Shown piece after piece: positions 1 to 5,228 of a stretch of 12,277 nucleotides of DNA. A program made the position numbers and the translations under genes. The notes beneath the pieces were generated by a model. That model searched no databases. It worked only from the letters and a program-made list of their open reading frames with translations, and was not told the DNA's origin. The DNA is from an uncultured Candidatus Melainabacteria bacterium (GTDB lineage: Bacteria > Cyanobacteriota > Vampirovibrionia > Gastranaerophilales > Gastranaerophilaceae): contig CAKUTL010000046.1 of assembly GCA_934692295.1 (NCBI GenBank), forward strand, positions 1 to 12,277. Reading direction: 5' to 3'. Each line of letters begins with the position of its first letter. Position 1 is the stretch's first letter.

Positions 1-42
1 CTGTTTAGTTTTTGAATAAAAGATTGATTGACAGTCGAAATG

Positions 43-80
43 AAAAATCCAGATAGAAATATCTGGATTTTTTGTTTTTA
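43..80 (+). terminator. Strong intrinsic terminator
   Basis: A perfect 13-bp stem (43-55 with 60-72) closes a GAAA tetraloop at 56-59. A T-rich tail follows (68-79, TTTTTGTTTTT). It most likely ends a plus-strand gene lying before this window; stop codons occur in all three plus frames within the first 20 bases, so at most a short tail of that gene is present. Confidence 0.85.
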
Positions 81-83
81 ATA

Positions 84-146
84 ATGCTCATCGTCAAAGA
101 TAAAAAATTTGCATTTACATTAGCAGAAGTCTTTTTTAATTATTAA
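84..146 (+). pseudogene. Remnant of a type IV prepilin start
   Basis: A 20-codon ORF whose residues 7-16 read KKFAFTLAEV, the class III signal-peptide core of type IV/type II prepilins (basic residues, small residue, then F-T-L-x-E). In real prepilins a hydrophobic helix follows; here the frame runs into FFNY and a TAA stop at 144-146. A run of six T (132-137) sits just after the motif. Removing one T gives LII, but the frame beyond does not resemble a pilin helix, so a simple one-base frameshift does not restore a full gene. No clear ribosome binding site is seen, and the remnant begins right after the terminator. Most likely a decayed relic; a short expressed peptide is possible but unlikely. 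Confidence 0.5.
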
Positions 147-184
147 GCAATGTAACAAAAACCTAACAAATTTAGCCAAGAAAT

Positions 185-212
185 TAAAGATTATTAAACT
201 ACATGCCGATAG
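185..212 (+). promoter_or_regulatory. Sigma-28-like promoter before 136-aa gene
   Basis: TAAAGATT at 185-192 and GCCGATAG at 205-212, separated by 12 bases. The flagellar sigma-28 (FliA) consensus is TAAAGTTT, 11 bases, GCCGATAA, and the B. subtilis SigD form allows 14-16 bases between TAAA and GCCG (16 here). The expected start of transcription is near 218-220, about 26 bases before the ATG. A 6-bp hairpin (TTATGT 216-221 with ACATAA 229-234) overlaps the ribosome binding site AAGGAG at 233-238. Confidence 0.55.
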
Positions 213-245
213 TAATTATGTGAGTATTACATAAGGAGAACCGAA

Positions 246-656
246 ATGGCAATCAGATTTAACGAATTCAATAACGGTTATAACAACTATAATTTTGCTA
301 TCGGTCAACAAGCTTCTAAAGAAGCAAAGAAAGCAGAAGAAACAAAAGAAGTAGTTAAAAGCGAAGTAGAATTCAAAGGACTTAAAAACGAAACAGATTT
401 ACTAACTCAAAATACACAAAATCTTTATGGTGTAAAAATTGGAAAATTTACCACTGAAGATAAATCAATTGCAGATTCAACAAATGCAATTTTAGCAAGT
501 TTAGGCTATTCATACAAAGTTTCTGCAACAGAAGTTGCAAGCGTAACAAATGGAGTAAAAACAGTCGTTATGCCAGGTATGAAATTGGCAGAAGATGGAG
601 CTGTTGAAGCTAATATCAAAGACCCAACAGGACCATTCGCAGATTTATTTGCATAA
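246..656 (+). CDS. Small protein of unknown function (136 aa)
   Basis: Not recognised. ATG at 246 has a clear AAGGAG at 233-238, spaced 7 bases. The N-terminal 20 residues are rich in Asn, Tyr and Phe. Residues 23-40 are a charged Lys/Glu stretch likely to be helical, and 41-45 read VEFKG. The rest (about 60-136) looks like a small globular domain, with YGVKIGKF near 61-68 and a C-terminus rich in Gly, Asp and Pro. No signal peptide, membrane segment or cysteine is seen, so it is probably cytoplasmic or exported by an uncharacterised route. Its putative sigma-28-type promoter, shared in style with the next gene, suggests (inference) co-expression with motility genes. It is monocistronic: a terminator follows at 695-727. 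Confidence 0.8.
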   Translation: MAIRFNEFNNGYNNYNFAIGQQASKEAKKAEETKEVVKSEVEFKGLKNETDLLTQNTQNLYGVKIGKFTTEDKSIADSTNAILASLGYSYKVSATEVASVTNGVKTVVMPGMKLAEDGAVEANIKDPTGPFADLFA

Positions 657-694
657 TAAAACCTACTTATAAATATACATTTACTCACACTTTC

Positions 695-727
695 GATCAG
701 TAATCTTTTTACTGGTCTTTTGTTTTT
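695..727 (+). terminator. Intrinsic terminator
   Basis: GATCAGTAA (695-703) pairs with TTACTGGTC (709-717), giving a 9-bp stem with one G-U pair and a 5-base loop. A T tract follows (718-727). It separates the two small genes into independent transcripts. Confidence 0.8.
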
Positions 728-733
728 AAAAAT

Positions 734-760
734 TAAAGTTTTTGAAAAAAATGCCGTAAA
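734..760 (+). promoter_or_regulatory. Sigma-28-like promoter before 122-aa gene
   Basis: TAAAGTTT at 734-741, exactly 11 bases, then GCCGTAAA at 753-760. The -35 half matches the FliA consensus exactly and the spacing is ideal; the -10 half matches at six of eight positions (GCCG..AA). It shares AAATTAAAG and ATGCCG with the promoter of the preceding gene. Expected transcription start is near 766-768, about 33 bases before the ATG. Confidence 0.6.
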
Positions 761-799
761 CATGCATGACAATTTACAAAAAAGTAAAAGAGGTCAAAA

Positions 800-1168
800 A
801 TGTTCAATACAGTAAACAATCCTTTTGGTCAAAGAATTGAATCCGCAATTTCTACGGGACAAGAAAAACATCAACACCAACAAAACCAACAACAAAATGA
901 AGAGAAAAAATACCTTGAAAATGACGACAAGGATGAAGTTAAAATTGGAGGTTTGCCAATATTAACAGAAGACGAAGTTCAAGCAATGACCGAAAATTAC
1001 ATTGCAAAACTTAAATCTGAAAATGAAGGGAACGCAAAAATCATCGAAAAATTAGACAAATTTTTGAAAAAATTCGATGTTAAAAAATTTATGAAAAGAA
1101 ACCCAAACATGACAAGCCCAGATTTTCACATGATTATGTTCAATGAAACTTCAGGACTTGTGAACTAA
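800..1168 (+). CDS. Small Gln-rich protein of unknown function (122 aa)
   Basis: Not recognised. ATG at 800 is preceded by AAAAGAGG (786-793), 6 bases away. The N-terminus carries NNPFGQ (residues 6-11), followed by a very polar His/Gln/Asn/Glu stretch at 21-45 that is probably disordered. Residues 55-99 are charged and helical in character (LTEDEV, then KIIEKLDKFLKKFDVKKF), which may form a helical hairpin or coiled coil. No signal peptide or membrane segment. It resembles its upstream neighbour in size, in having a low-complexity N-terminus and in promoter type, but I see no clear sequence similarity between the two. The stop codon lies one base from the stop of the convergent pilin gene, with no terminator hairpin between them. 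Confidence 0.8.
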   Translation: MFNTVNNPFGQRIESAISTGQEKHQHQQNQQQNEEKKYLENDDKDEVKIGGLPILTEDEVQAMTENYIAKLKSENEGNAKIIEKLDKFLKKFDVKKFMKRNPNMTSPDFHMIMFNETSGLVN

Positions 1169-1169
1169 A

Positions 1170-1874
1170 TTATCTATAACTTGCAGATTCTTTCAACATT
1201 TCTTCTGAGTTTTTAGAGGTTCTGTTACTTTTTGGTAAACAACTATGATGAGGTAAAACTTTTAAATCTGTAACATATACTTGATTACCGGCTTTAGTTG
1301 TTGCAGCTTCATAAACTCCGAATGTAAAAACATCTTGTCCCCATTTATTTGGACCTTTACGACCATTTACATCCAATGCAAACAATCTTACACCATCTGT
1401 ATTTGAATGTGTAAATAAAATCATTCCATTATCTAACATATACGCTTCCGCAGCAGTTACATCAAAACAGTTTGCACTCGGATAGTTATTTGGGATACAC
1501 CCTTCTGTTTTAGGATTATTCAAACAACTTCCGATAGAACCCATAGATCTGGTAAACTCTTGTGTCAAAACAGGACAGGCAGCATTTGGACTATTAGGTT
1601 CAACAGTTCCGGCTGCAAGAGCAGTATTTAAACCATACAAAGTTTTTTGGTCAGAAGTAGGAACAGTAAAACATTGTGGAACTCTTCCTTCATCAAAAAT
1701 TATACTTCTCAAAGCCAACTCCGCTTTAGAATAAGCTGTCCTAAACTCAGCAAGTCTGGCTCTTTGTTGAACACTTGCCCCTACAGTAGGAATTGTCATT
1801 GCTGCAACCGCACCAATTAAAGTAAGAGCAATCATAACTTCTGATAGTGTAAATCCAAAACTTTTGTTTTTCAT
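1170..1874 (-). CDS. Type IV pilin-like / type II secretion pseudopilin family protein
   Basis: A 234-aa protein with a class III signal peptide: MKNKSFG, then cleavage before FTLSEV, with Glu at +5 (E12) and a hydrophobic helix to about residue 30. After cleavage by prepilin peptidase, such subunits assemble by their N-terminal helix into a pilus or pseudopilus at the inner membrane. The large C-terminal domain (about 40-234) has several cysteines and ends in a region with LDVNGRKGPNKWGQDVFTF, a pattern I associate with gut Gastranaerophilales-type prepilins. The reading frame is open to a TTG at 1895, but ATG 1874 is preferred: it gives a normal 7-residue leader, has GGGG 9 bases upstream, and the promoter at 1907-1935 would leave almost no leader for the TTG. 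It is a single gene with no assembly genes nearby, so it is likely a minor or orphan pilin. Confidence 0.85.
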   Translation of the reverse strand: MKNKSFGFTLSEVMIALTLIGAVAAMTIPTVGASVQQRARLAEFRTAYSKAELALRSIIFDEGRVPQCFTVPTSDQKTLYGLNTALAAGTVEPNSPNAACPVLTQEFTRSMGSIGSCLNNPKTEGCIPNNYPSANCFDVTAAEAYMLDNGMILFTHSNTDGVRLFALDVNGRKGPNKWGQDVFTFGVYEAATTKAGNQVYVTDLKVLPHHSCLPKSNRTSKNSEEMLKESASYR

Positions 1875-1906
1875 ATTCAACAGCCCCATAAACAACCTAT
1901 ATCATG

Positions 1907-1935
1907 ATTTTAACACATGTTTAAAGGGTCGTCAA
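1907..1935 (-). promoter_or_regulatory. Sigma-70-type promoter for the pilin gene
   Basis: On the minus strand TTGACG (1935-1930) and TAAAAT (1912-1907) are separated by exactly 17 bases. Expected start of transcription is near 1900, about 25 bases before the ATG at 1874, which supports that start over the TTG at 1895. Confidence 0.65.
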
Positions 1936-1939
1936 TTGC

Positions 1940-1976
1940 ACAAAATAAAAAGAGGTAGATAATTTCTACCCCTTTT
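1940..1976 (-). terminator. Intrinsic terminator after the 267-aa gene
   Basis: A 12-bp stem (1948-1959 with 1965-1976, one G-U pair) closes a 5-base loop, with a T-rich tail on the minus strand (CTTTTTATTTTG read from 1952 towards 1941). It would stop minus-strand transcripts just before the pilin promoter. The A-rich/T-rich flanks make it potentially bidirectional. Confidence 0.8.
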
Positions 1977-1996
1977 CTTTTAATATATAGTTTTAT

Positions 1997-2800
1997 CTAT
2001 CTAATTTTTCCAGCGAATTTTTGAACAAATTTCCACGCTTTTCCGATAAATTGTTCTGCTCTAGCTGCGGAAATATGACCGTCTTTAGCATAAGCATTTG
2101 CCTTATCACGGATGTTGACGAATTTTTCTAATTTTGCAAATACCGCTTTACCTGCTTCATCAACCGGTTTGTTTTTCTTCAAGAACTTTGCATCTAATGG
2201 AGGGGTATAAACACCCAAAGCATCACTTGCAATAATCATACCCGGTTTCAATTCTGCAGCTTTTGCACCTGTTTTAAGGGCTTCTGAACTCAATACGTGA
2301 GTCATTTCAGGAGTCGGAATTGTTACACCAATATTTGCATCTTTTACAGCGTTAAACTTTGCACCTCTTTGCTTCAATTTACCAAGCAAATATTCACCTG
2401 TTGTTGCGTCTCTATGTGTTGTACCCATTAAACCGATATCAACACTACAAGATTGATCTAATATTTTAGTTTTACCTCTAGCTGCGGCTTTATCTTGCCA
2501 ACGTTTATGCATACCCGAAACATCATGCATTCCATAAGTCATTCGCAAATCTCCACGTTTCATACGGTAATCAGTACCTTCACCACCCCAAAGATTTGGA
2601 ATTTTAGTTGGTTTATTCAAAACTTCAATTTTTGTAATCATTTCCTTATCTGTAACAGGAAATTTAGTTCCCGCAGGAATACCGGCATGAGCATTCACTG
2701 CTCTATCTAAAACTTCCTTACTACCAGGCCCAACAACACCTTTACCATATTTGTTGTAACCTTGATTTGGTACTTGTTGCCATAAATAAGCTTCTGTCAT
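1997..2800 (-). CDS. Protein of unknown function (267 aa)
   Basis: Not recognised. ATG at 2800 has AAAGGA 7 bases upstream on the minus strand, a good ribosome binding site. No signal peptide or membrane segment is visible. The first 40 residues are rich in Gly, Gln and Tyr. A basic, histidine-containing middle follows (YRMKRGDLRMTYGMHDVSG at 78-96, with GTTHRD at 126-131). The C-terminal 60 residues are Ala/Lys-rich and helical, with FVNIRDKANAYAKDGHISAA near 227-246 and a basic tail ending in GKIR. One isolated Cys is at 118. It uses more G/C-rich codons than its neighbours, which could mean high expression or a different origin. It has a long structured leader (2801-2925) and its own terminator, so it is a single-gene unit. 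Function is open: structural, nucleic-acid-binding and phage-derived protein are all possible. Confidence 0.8.
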   Translation of the reverse strand: MTEAYLWQQVPNQGYNKYGKGVVGPGSKEVLDRAVNAHAGIPAGTKFPVTDKEMITKIEVLNKPTKIPNLWGGEGTDYRMKRGDLRMTYGMHDVSGMHKRWQDKAAARGKTKILDQSCSVDIGLMGTTHRDATTGEYLLGKLKQRGAKFNAVKDANIGVTIPTPEMTHVLSSEALKTGAKAAELKPGMIIASDALGVYTPPLDAKFLKKNKPVDEAGKAVFAKLEKFVNIRDKANAYAKDGHISAARAEQFIGKAWKFVQKFAGKIR

Positions 2801-2811
2801 AAATTTGTCCT

Positions 2812-2915
2812 TTCTTTAACTTTTTCCCCAATAATTAGACAAATTTACTCAGCACAATAAGAAAACCTTATTGTGAAATAAAATTCTTTATTTTTCCCAA
2901 CTAATAAATTTGTCT
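2812..2915 (-). repeat. Nested inverted repeats in the leader of the 267-aa gene
   Basis: Outer arms of 11 bases are perfect inverted repeats (AGACAAATTTA 2837-2847; TAAATTTGTCT 2905-2915). Inside them lies a perfect 9-bp hairpin, CACAATAAG (2853-2861) with CTTATTGTG (2867-2875), loop AAAAC. A third copy of TAAATTTGTC occurs at the start codon (2800-2809), and a loosely repeated TTCTTTA...CCC...AATAA block occurs at 2812-2833 and 2884-2907. There is no T tract after the hairpin on either strand, so it is not a normal terminator; a leader RNA structure or protein-binding region is more likely. Confidence 0.5.
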
Positions 2916-2972
2916 TACATAGCTATAAAAAAATTCATGAAAAGACAATTGCCTCCACCGCACCCCACCACA

Positions 2973-2993
2973 TCATATCATATCATATCATAT
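2973..2993. repeat. TCATA pentanucleotide microsatellite
   Basis: Four complete copies of TCATA in a row plus one further base, directly next to the C-rich patch. Such tracts can change length by strand slippage. It lies about 75 bases upstream of the hepT -10 box and about 170 bases upstream of the divergent gene. Confidence 0.85.
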
Positions 2994-3068
2994 AGGGCAT
3001 TATAACTGGCTTTGAGCCTATTTGGAATTCATATTTACATTCTGTTACAATTGAAGAAAAGCACGTTT

Positions 3069-3074
3069 TATAAT
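3069..3074 (+). promoter_or_regulatory. Consensus -10 box close to hepT start
   Basis: TATAAT lies 11 bases before the ATG at 3086; only a weak -35 match (TTACAA, 18 bases upstream) is seen. Transcription would start near 3081, leaving a leader of about five bases without a ribosome binding site: effectively leaderless. Confidence 0.5.
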
Positions 3075-3085
3075 AAAATTAAACT

Positions 3086-3478
3086 ATGATAAATTTGACA
3101 CCTTTTGAAAAAGCATTAAAGACTTTAGATGAAATTATCATTAGATATGCAAAAGAAAAAAATGATAATGCAATTCGAGATGCGGTAATTCACAGGTTTG
3201 AATATACTTATTCTTTGAGTATCAAAATGTTGACAAGATTTCTGCACAGTCAAGCCGTTGAACTACCTGATACTTTAACTTTTAACGAAACAATTAGAAA
3301 AGCAAACCAAATGGGTTTGTTATTATCTAATCTTGAAAAATGGACAGATTACAGACAAAAAAGAAATCAAACATCACATACATATGAAGAAACTATTGCA
3401 AATTCTGTAGTTAGTGTTGTTGCTGATTTTCAAAAAGATGCAGAATATCTTTTAAATGAATTAAAAAAACGAGTATGA
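3086..3478 (+). CDS. HepT-like HEPN toxin (HI0074 family)
   Basis: A 130-aa, mostly helical protein of the HEPN superfamily, in the family often named nucleotidyltransferase substrate-binding protein. The diagnostic motif R-x4-H-x-Y is intact: R93, H98, Y100 (RNQTSHTY). In the Shewanella HepT-MntA pair this motif forms the RNase active site, and the tyrosine is adenylylated by the partner antitoxin to switch the toxin off. The N-terminal helices (residues 5-60, including HRFEYTYSLSIKML at 36-49) match the usual layout, and the length is typical. The gene overlaps mntA by four bases (ATGA), so the two are translationally coupled, toxin first. No ribosome binding site precedes ATG 3086; the -10 box is so close that the mRNA is probably near-leaderless. 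Assignment as a toxin-antitoxin pair is strong by motif and gene order; activity is inferred. Confidence 0.88.
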   Translation: MINLTPFEKALKTLDEIIIRYAKEKNDNAIRDAVIHRFEYTYSLSIKMLTRFLHSQAVELPDTLTFNETIRKANQMGLLLSNLEKWTDYRQKRNQTSHTYEETIANSVVSVVADFQKDAEYLLNELKKRV

Positions 3479-3762
3479 TTGATTTAAATGAAAAATACAT
3501 TAGTTTTATAAAAGAAACAGTTTATCATTATTTGCAAAACTGTAAAATATATCTTTTTGGTTCAAGAACAAAAGGAACAGCAAAAAAATACTCTGATATT
3601 GATATAGCTTTAAAATCTCCTAATCTGAATGAAAATATTTTGCTTAAAATTATAAGCGATTTTGAGAACTCTACTTTACCTTATGAAGTTGATGTTTTGG
3701 ATTTAAATAATATTTCAGAAACTTTTAGACAACATATTGAACAAGATTTGACCAAAATTTAA
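3475..3762 (+). CDS. MntA-like minimal nucleotidyltransferase antitoxin
   Basis: A 95-aa minimal nucleotidyltransferase (HI0073/MNT type). The catalytic signature G-S-x10-D-x-D is exact: G29, S30, D41, D43. A third acidic residue, D73 (YEVDVLD), completes the metal-binding triad. In characterised HepT-MntA systems this enzyme transfers AMP from ATP to the tyrosine of the HEPN toxin, blocking its RNase. The start codon overlaps the hepT stop as ATGA at 3475-3478, which ensures the antitoxin is made from the same mRNA as the toxin. No terminator hairpin is visible in the 78 bases to the next gene, but that gene has its own -10 box. Confidence 0.88.
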   Translation: MIDLNEKYISFIKETVYHYLQNCKIYLFGSRTKGTAKKYSDIDIALKSPNLNENILLKIISDFENSTLPYEVDVLDLNNISETFRQHIEQDLTKI

Positions 3763-3825
3763 CAATAAAATAATAAAACTCGATTCTTATATATTTGTAA
3801 AAAAATTCATCTCTTAAAAAAACTT

Positions 3826-3834
3826 TGCTACAAT
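3826..3834 (+). promoter_or_regulatory. Extended -10 promoter, leaderless start of pgeF
   Basis: TGC followed by TACAAT (3829-3834) forms an extended -10 element; TTCATC at 3806-3811 is a weak -35 at 17 bases. The ATG at 3841 begins 7 bases after the -10 box, exactly where transcription should start, so the mRNA is predicted to be leaderless; no Shine-Dalgarno sequence is present. Confidence 0.55.
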
Positions 3835-3840
3835 CAAATT

Positions 3841-4590
3841 ATGTTTTATTTTGATGAACTAGATGGAAAAAGAATTTTAAAATCCGATTTGATAAAAAAA
3901 GCAGAAGCTTTTTTTACAACTCGTGATATTTGTATCTGCTATAAGAGCGAAGAACTTCAAAAGGATATACAAAACACTATTGAAAATAACAAAAAAATTA
4001 TTTGCAATAATTTGAAAATAGAACGAGAAAATTTACTTTTTCCAACACAAACACATACTTCTCATATTGAAATAGCAGAAAAAAATACAAAAAAATATCC
4101 AGATACAGATGCTTTAATTTTAGCAGAGAAAAATCTTGGAATTTTCTTAAACTTTGCAGACTGCACTCCAGTAATTTTATATGATGAAAAGCAAAATTTT
4201 GGGGCAATTGCTCACGCTGGTTGGCGAGGAACAGCTGAAAATATTTCTTCAAAAACTGTTCAAAAAATGATAGATAAATTTAACTCTAAACCAGAAAATA
4301 TTGTAGCTCTTATTGGGCCTGCCATTGGTTTTTGTTGTTACAATGTTGGTGAAGAAGTTTATCAAAAATTATCTAAATCAGTTAGTAATTTTGAAAGGCT
4401 ATATGAAATAAGAGAGGGTAAAATTTTTGTTGATTTAAAAAATATCAATAAACGCCAACTCGAAGAAATTGGTGTTCAAAAAATTGATGTTTGTCCATAT
4501 TGTACAGTTCATAACAATGATTTGTTCTTTTCATATAGAAATGAAAACGCAACTCCGTACCGACATAGTGCAGTATTGAAACTTAATTAA
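3841..4590 (+). CDS. PgeF/YfiH family (laccase-domain) peptidoglycan editing factor
   Basis: A 249-aa protein of the DUF152/YfiH family, once called polyphenol oxidase or multicopper laccase. In E. coli, PgeF is a purine nucleoside/cell-wall quality-control enzyme that removes misincorporated residues from peptidoglycan precursors; other members cleave nucleosides. The three zinc ligands are visible: H72 (TQTHTSH), C108 (NFADCTP) and H125 (AHAGWRG), close to the E. coli H71, C107 and H124. The family signature IGPAIGFCCYNVG (158-170) and the C-terminal CPYCTVHNNDLFFSYR (198-213) are intact, and the length is normal. No signal peptide, so it is cytoplasmic. Start at 3841 is supported by the -10 box just upstream. 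It ends one base from the convergent secreted-protein gene. It is not a true multicopper oxidase: the His-rich copper motifs of laccases are absent. Confidence 0.9.
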   Translation: MFYFDELDGKRILKSDLIKKAEAFFTTRDICICYKSEELQKDIQNTIENNKKIICNNLKIERENLLFPTQTHTSHIEIAEKNTKKYPDTDALILAEKNLGIFLNFADCTPVILYDEKQNFGAIAHAGWRGTAENISSKTVQKMIDKFNSKPENIVALIGPAIGFCCYNVGEEVYQKLSKSVSNFERLYEIREGKIFVDLKNINKRQLEEIGVQKIDVCPYCTVHNNDLFFSYRNENATPYRHSAVLKLN

Positions 4591-4591
4591 T

Positions 4592-5077
4592 TTATCTACA
4601 AGGATTTGCAGAGTTGTAATAAGTCATTCCTCCGCATGAAACTTTTTTCTGTGAAGATTGTGGAATTGTATAGTTTTTATCAAAACGAGAAATAACCTCT
4701 TTTTCTTTGACCTTACGAACATTTGTTACTGGGTCATATGCATAATAACGTCGATACACAGGATGCCTGTAATACATTGTTCTCCTCATTATCACATTCC
4801 TATTAGTCATATAAGGATGTGGCGACCTTGGTCTCGCACAACAAGTCGTTGGGCGAACAGGTCTTGCATAGCCTACTATAGGATAACGAGGTCTCTCCAC
4901 AACATAAGGAGCATTTGCACCAAAATTATTAATAAATTGGCTAGAACCATCTCCGTATGATACACGTGATGGAACCCCGGCATTATTATAGAAAATTTGC
5001 TGTGCCTCACAACATTCAGAACAAGCAAAACCTACTAAAGAAAATAACATTGCCACAAATACTATAAAATTTTTCAT
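4592..5077 (-). CDS. Small secreted Tyr/Arg-rich protein, paralogue of the 129-aa neighbour
   Basis: A 161-aa precursor with an N-terminal signal peptide (MKNFIVFVAMLFSLVGFA, probable signal peptidase I cleavage near CEA/QQ at residue 25). ATG 5077 has AGGGG (5089-5085) 7 bases upstream. The mature protein is rich in Tyr, Arg, Pro and Asn, with a basic central stretch (94-124). It shares two blocks with the next gene: an N-terminal AGVPSRVSYGDGSSQF (33-48) and a C-terminal SRFDKNYTIPQSSQKK...GGMTYYN (130-155). It differs by a longer basic middle and by several cysteines (C19, C22, C23, C79, C80, C148, C160), which could form disulfides or bind metal. Function unknown; probably periplasmic or on the cell surface. 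Confidence 0.85.
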   Translation of the reverse strand: MKNFIVFVAMLFSLVGFACSECCEAQQIFYNNAGVPSRVSYGDGSSQFINNFGANAPYVVERPRYPIVGYARPVRPTTCCARPRSPHPYMTNRNVIMRRTMYYRHPVYRRYYAYDPVTNVRKVKEKEVISRFDKNYTIPQSSQKKVSCGGMTYYNSANPCR

Positions 5078-5116
5078 CTATAATCCCCTATGTCTTTGAT
5101 TTTGTTTATATATTAA

Positions 5117-5149
5117 GCCAAAAATAAGTTTTTTAAAGACTCTTTTGGC
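5117..5149. repeat. Inverted repeat upstream of the 161-aa gene
   Basis: GCCAAAA (5117-5123) and TTTTGGC (5143-5149) are perfect 7-bp inverted repeats around 19 bases. They lie 40-72 bases before the ATG at 5077, so they would be in or next to its promoter or leader. No T tract marks a terminator. Role unknown. Confidence 0.35.
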
Positions 5150-5165
5150 CTAATTCTTAATAATA

Positions 5166-5205
5166 CTTAAAAAACGGGTAATATAATAATATCACCCAAT
5201 TTTTT
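5166..5205 (-). terminator. Intrinsic terminator after the 129-aa secreted protein gene
   Basis: GGGTAATA (5176-5183) pairs with TATCACCC (5190-5197), eight pairs including one G-U, with a 6-base loop. On the minus strand it is followed by GTTTTTT. An equal A/T flank on the other side makes it bidirectional-looking. It isolates the two paralogous genes as separate transcripts. Confidence 0.75.
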
Positions 5206-5228
5206 TAGTATATATCTTTAACTAAAAA

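Larger units (their letters stand above)
2801..3085. other. 285-base divergent intergenic region
   Basis: Besides the nested repeats at 2812-2915, it holds a C-rich, G-poor plus-strand patch (2950-2971) that is out of character for this AT-rich DNA, a pentanucleotide microsatellite (2973-2993), and the promoter of the toxin-antitoxin pair near 3069. A 22-codon ORF from 2938 has no ribosome binding site and is not credible as a gene. Confidence 0.6.

Noticed and set aside
28..33. TTGACA just before the first terminator
   Set aside because: No -10 box at a usable distance, and the terminator would stop the transcript at once.
1875..1895. Pilin start at TTG 1895
   Set aside because: It would add seven residues to the leader and leave a leader RNA of about five bases from the promoter at 1907-1935; ATG 1874 fits both the leader length and the ribosome binding site.
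2973..2993. CRISPR-like array
   Set aside because: The repeat unit is five bases in direct tandem without spacers; it is a microsatellite.
2938..3006. 22-codon plus-strand ORF through the microsatellite
   Set aside because: No ribosome binding site, low-complexity Pro/Tyr/Ile product dictated by the repeat.
3998..4252. Minus-strand 84-codon ORF within pgeF, and similar antisense ORFs elsewhere
   Set aside because: They lie opposite well-supported genes, lack ribosome binding sites and have compositions dictated by the opposite strand.
3841..4590. True multicopper laccase
   Set aside because: The multicopper His-x-His motifs are missing; the H, C, H ligand set is that of the YfiH/PgeF family.
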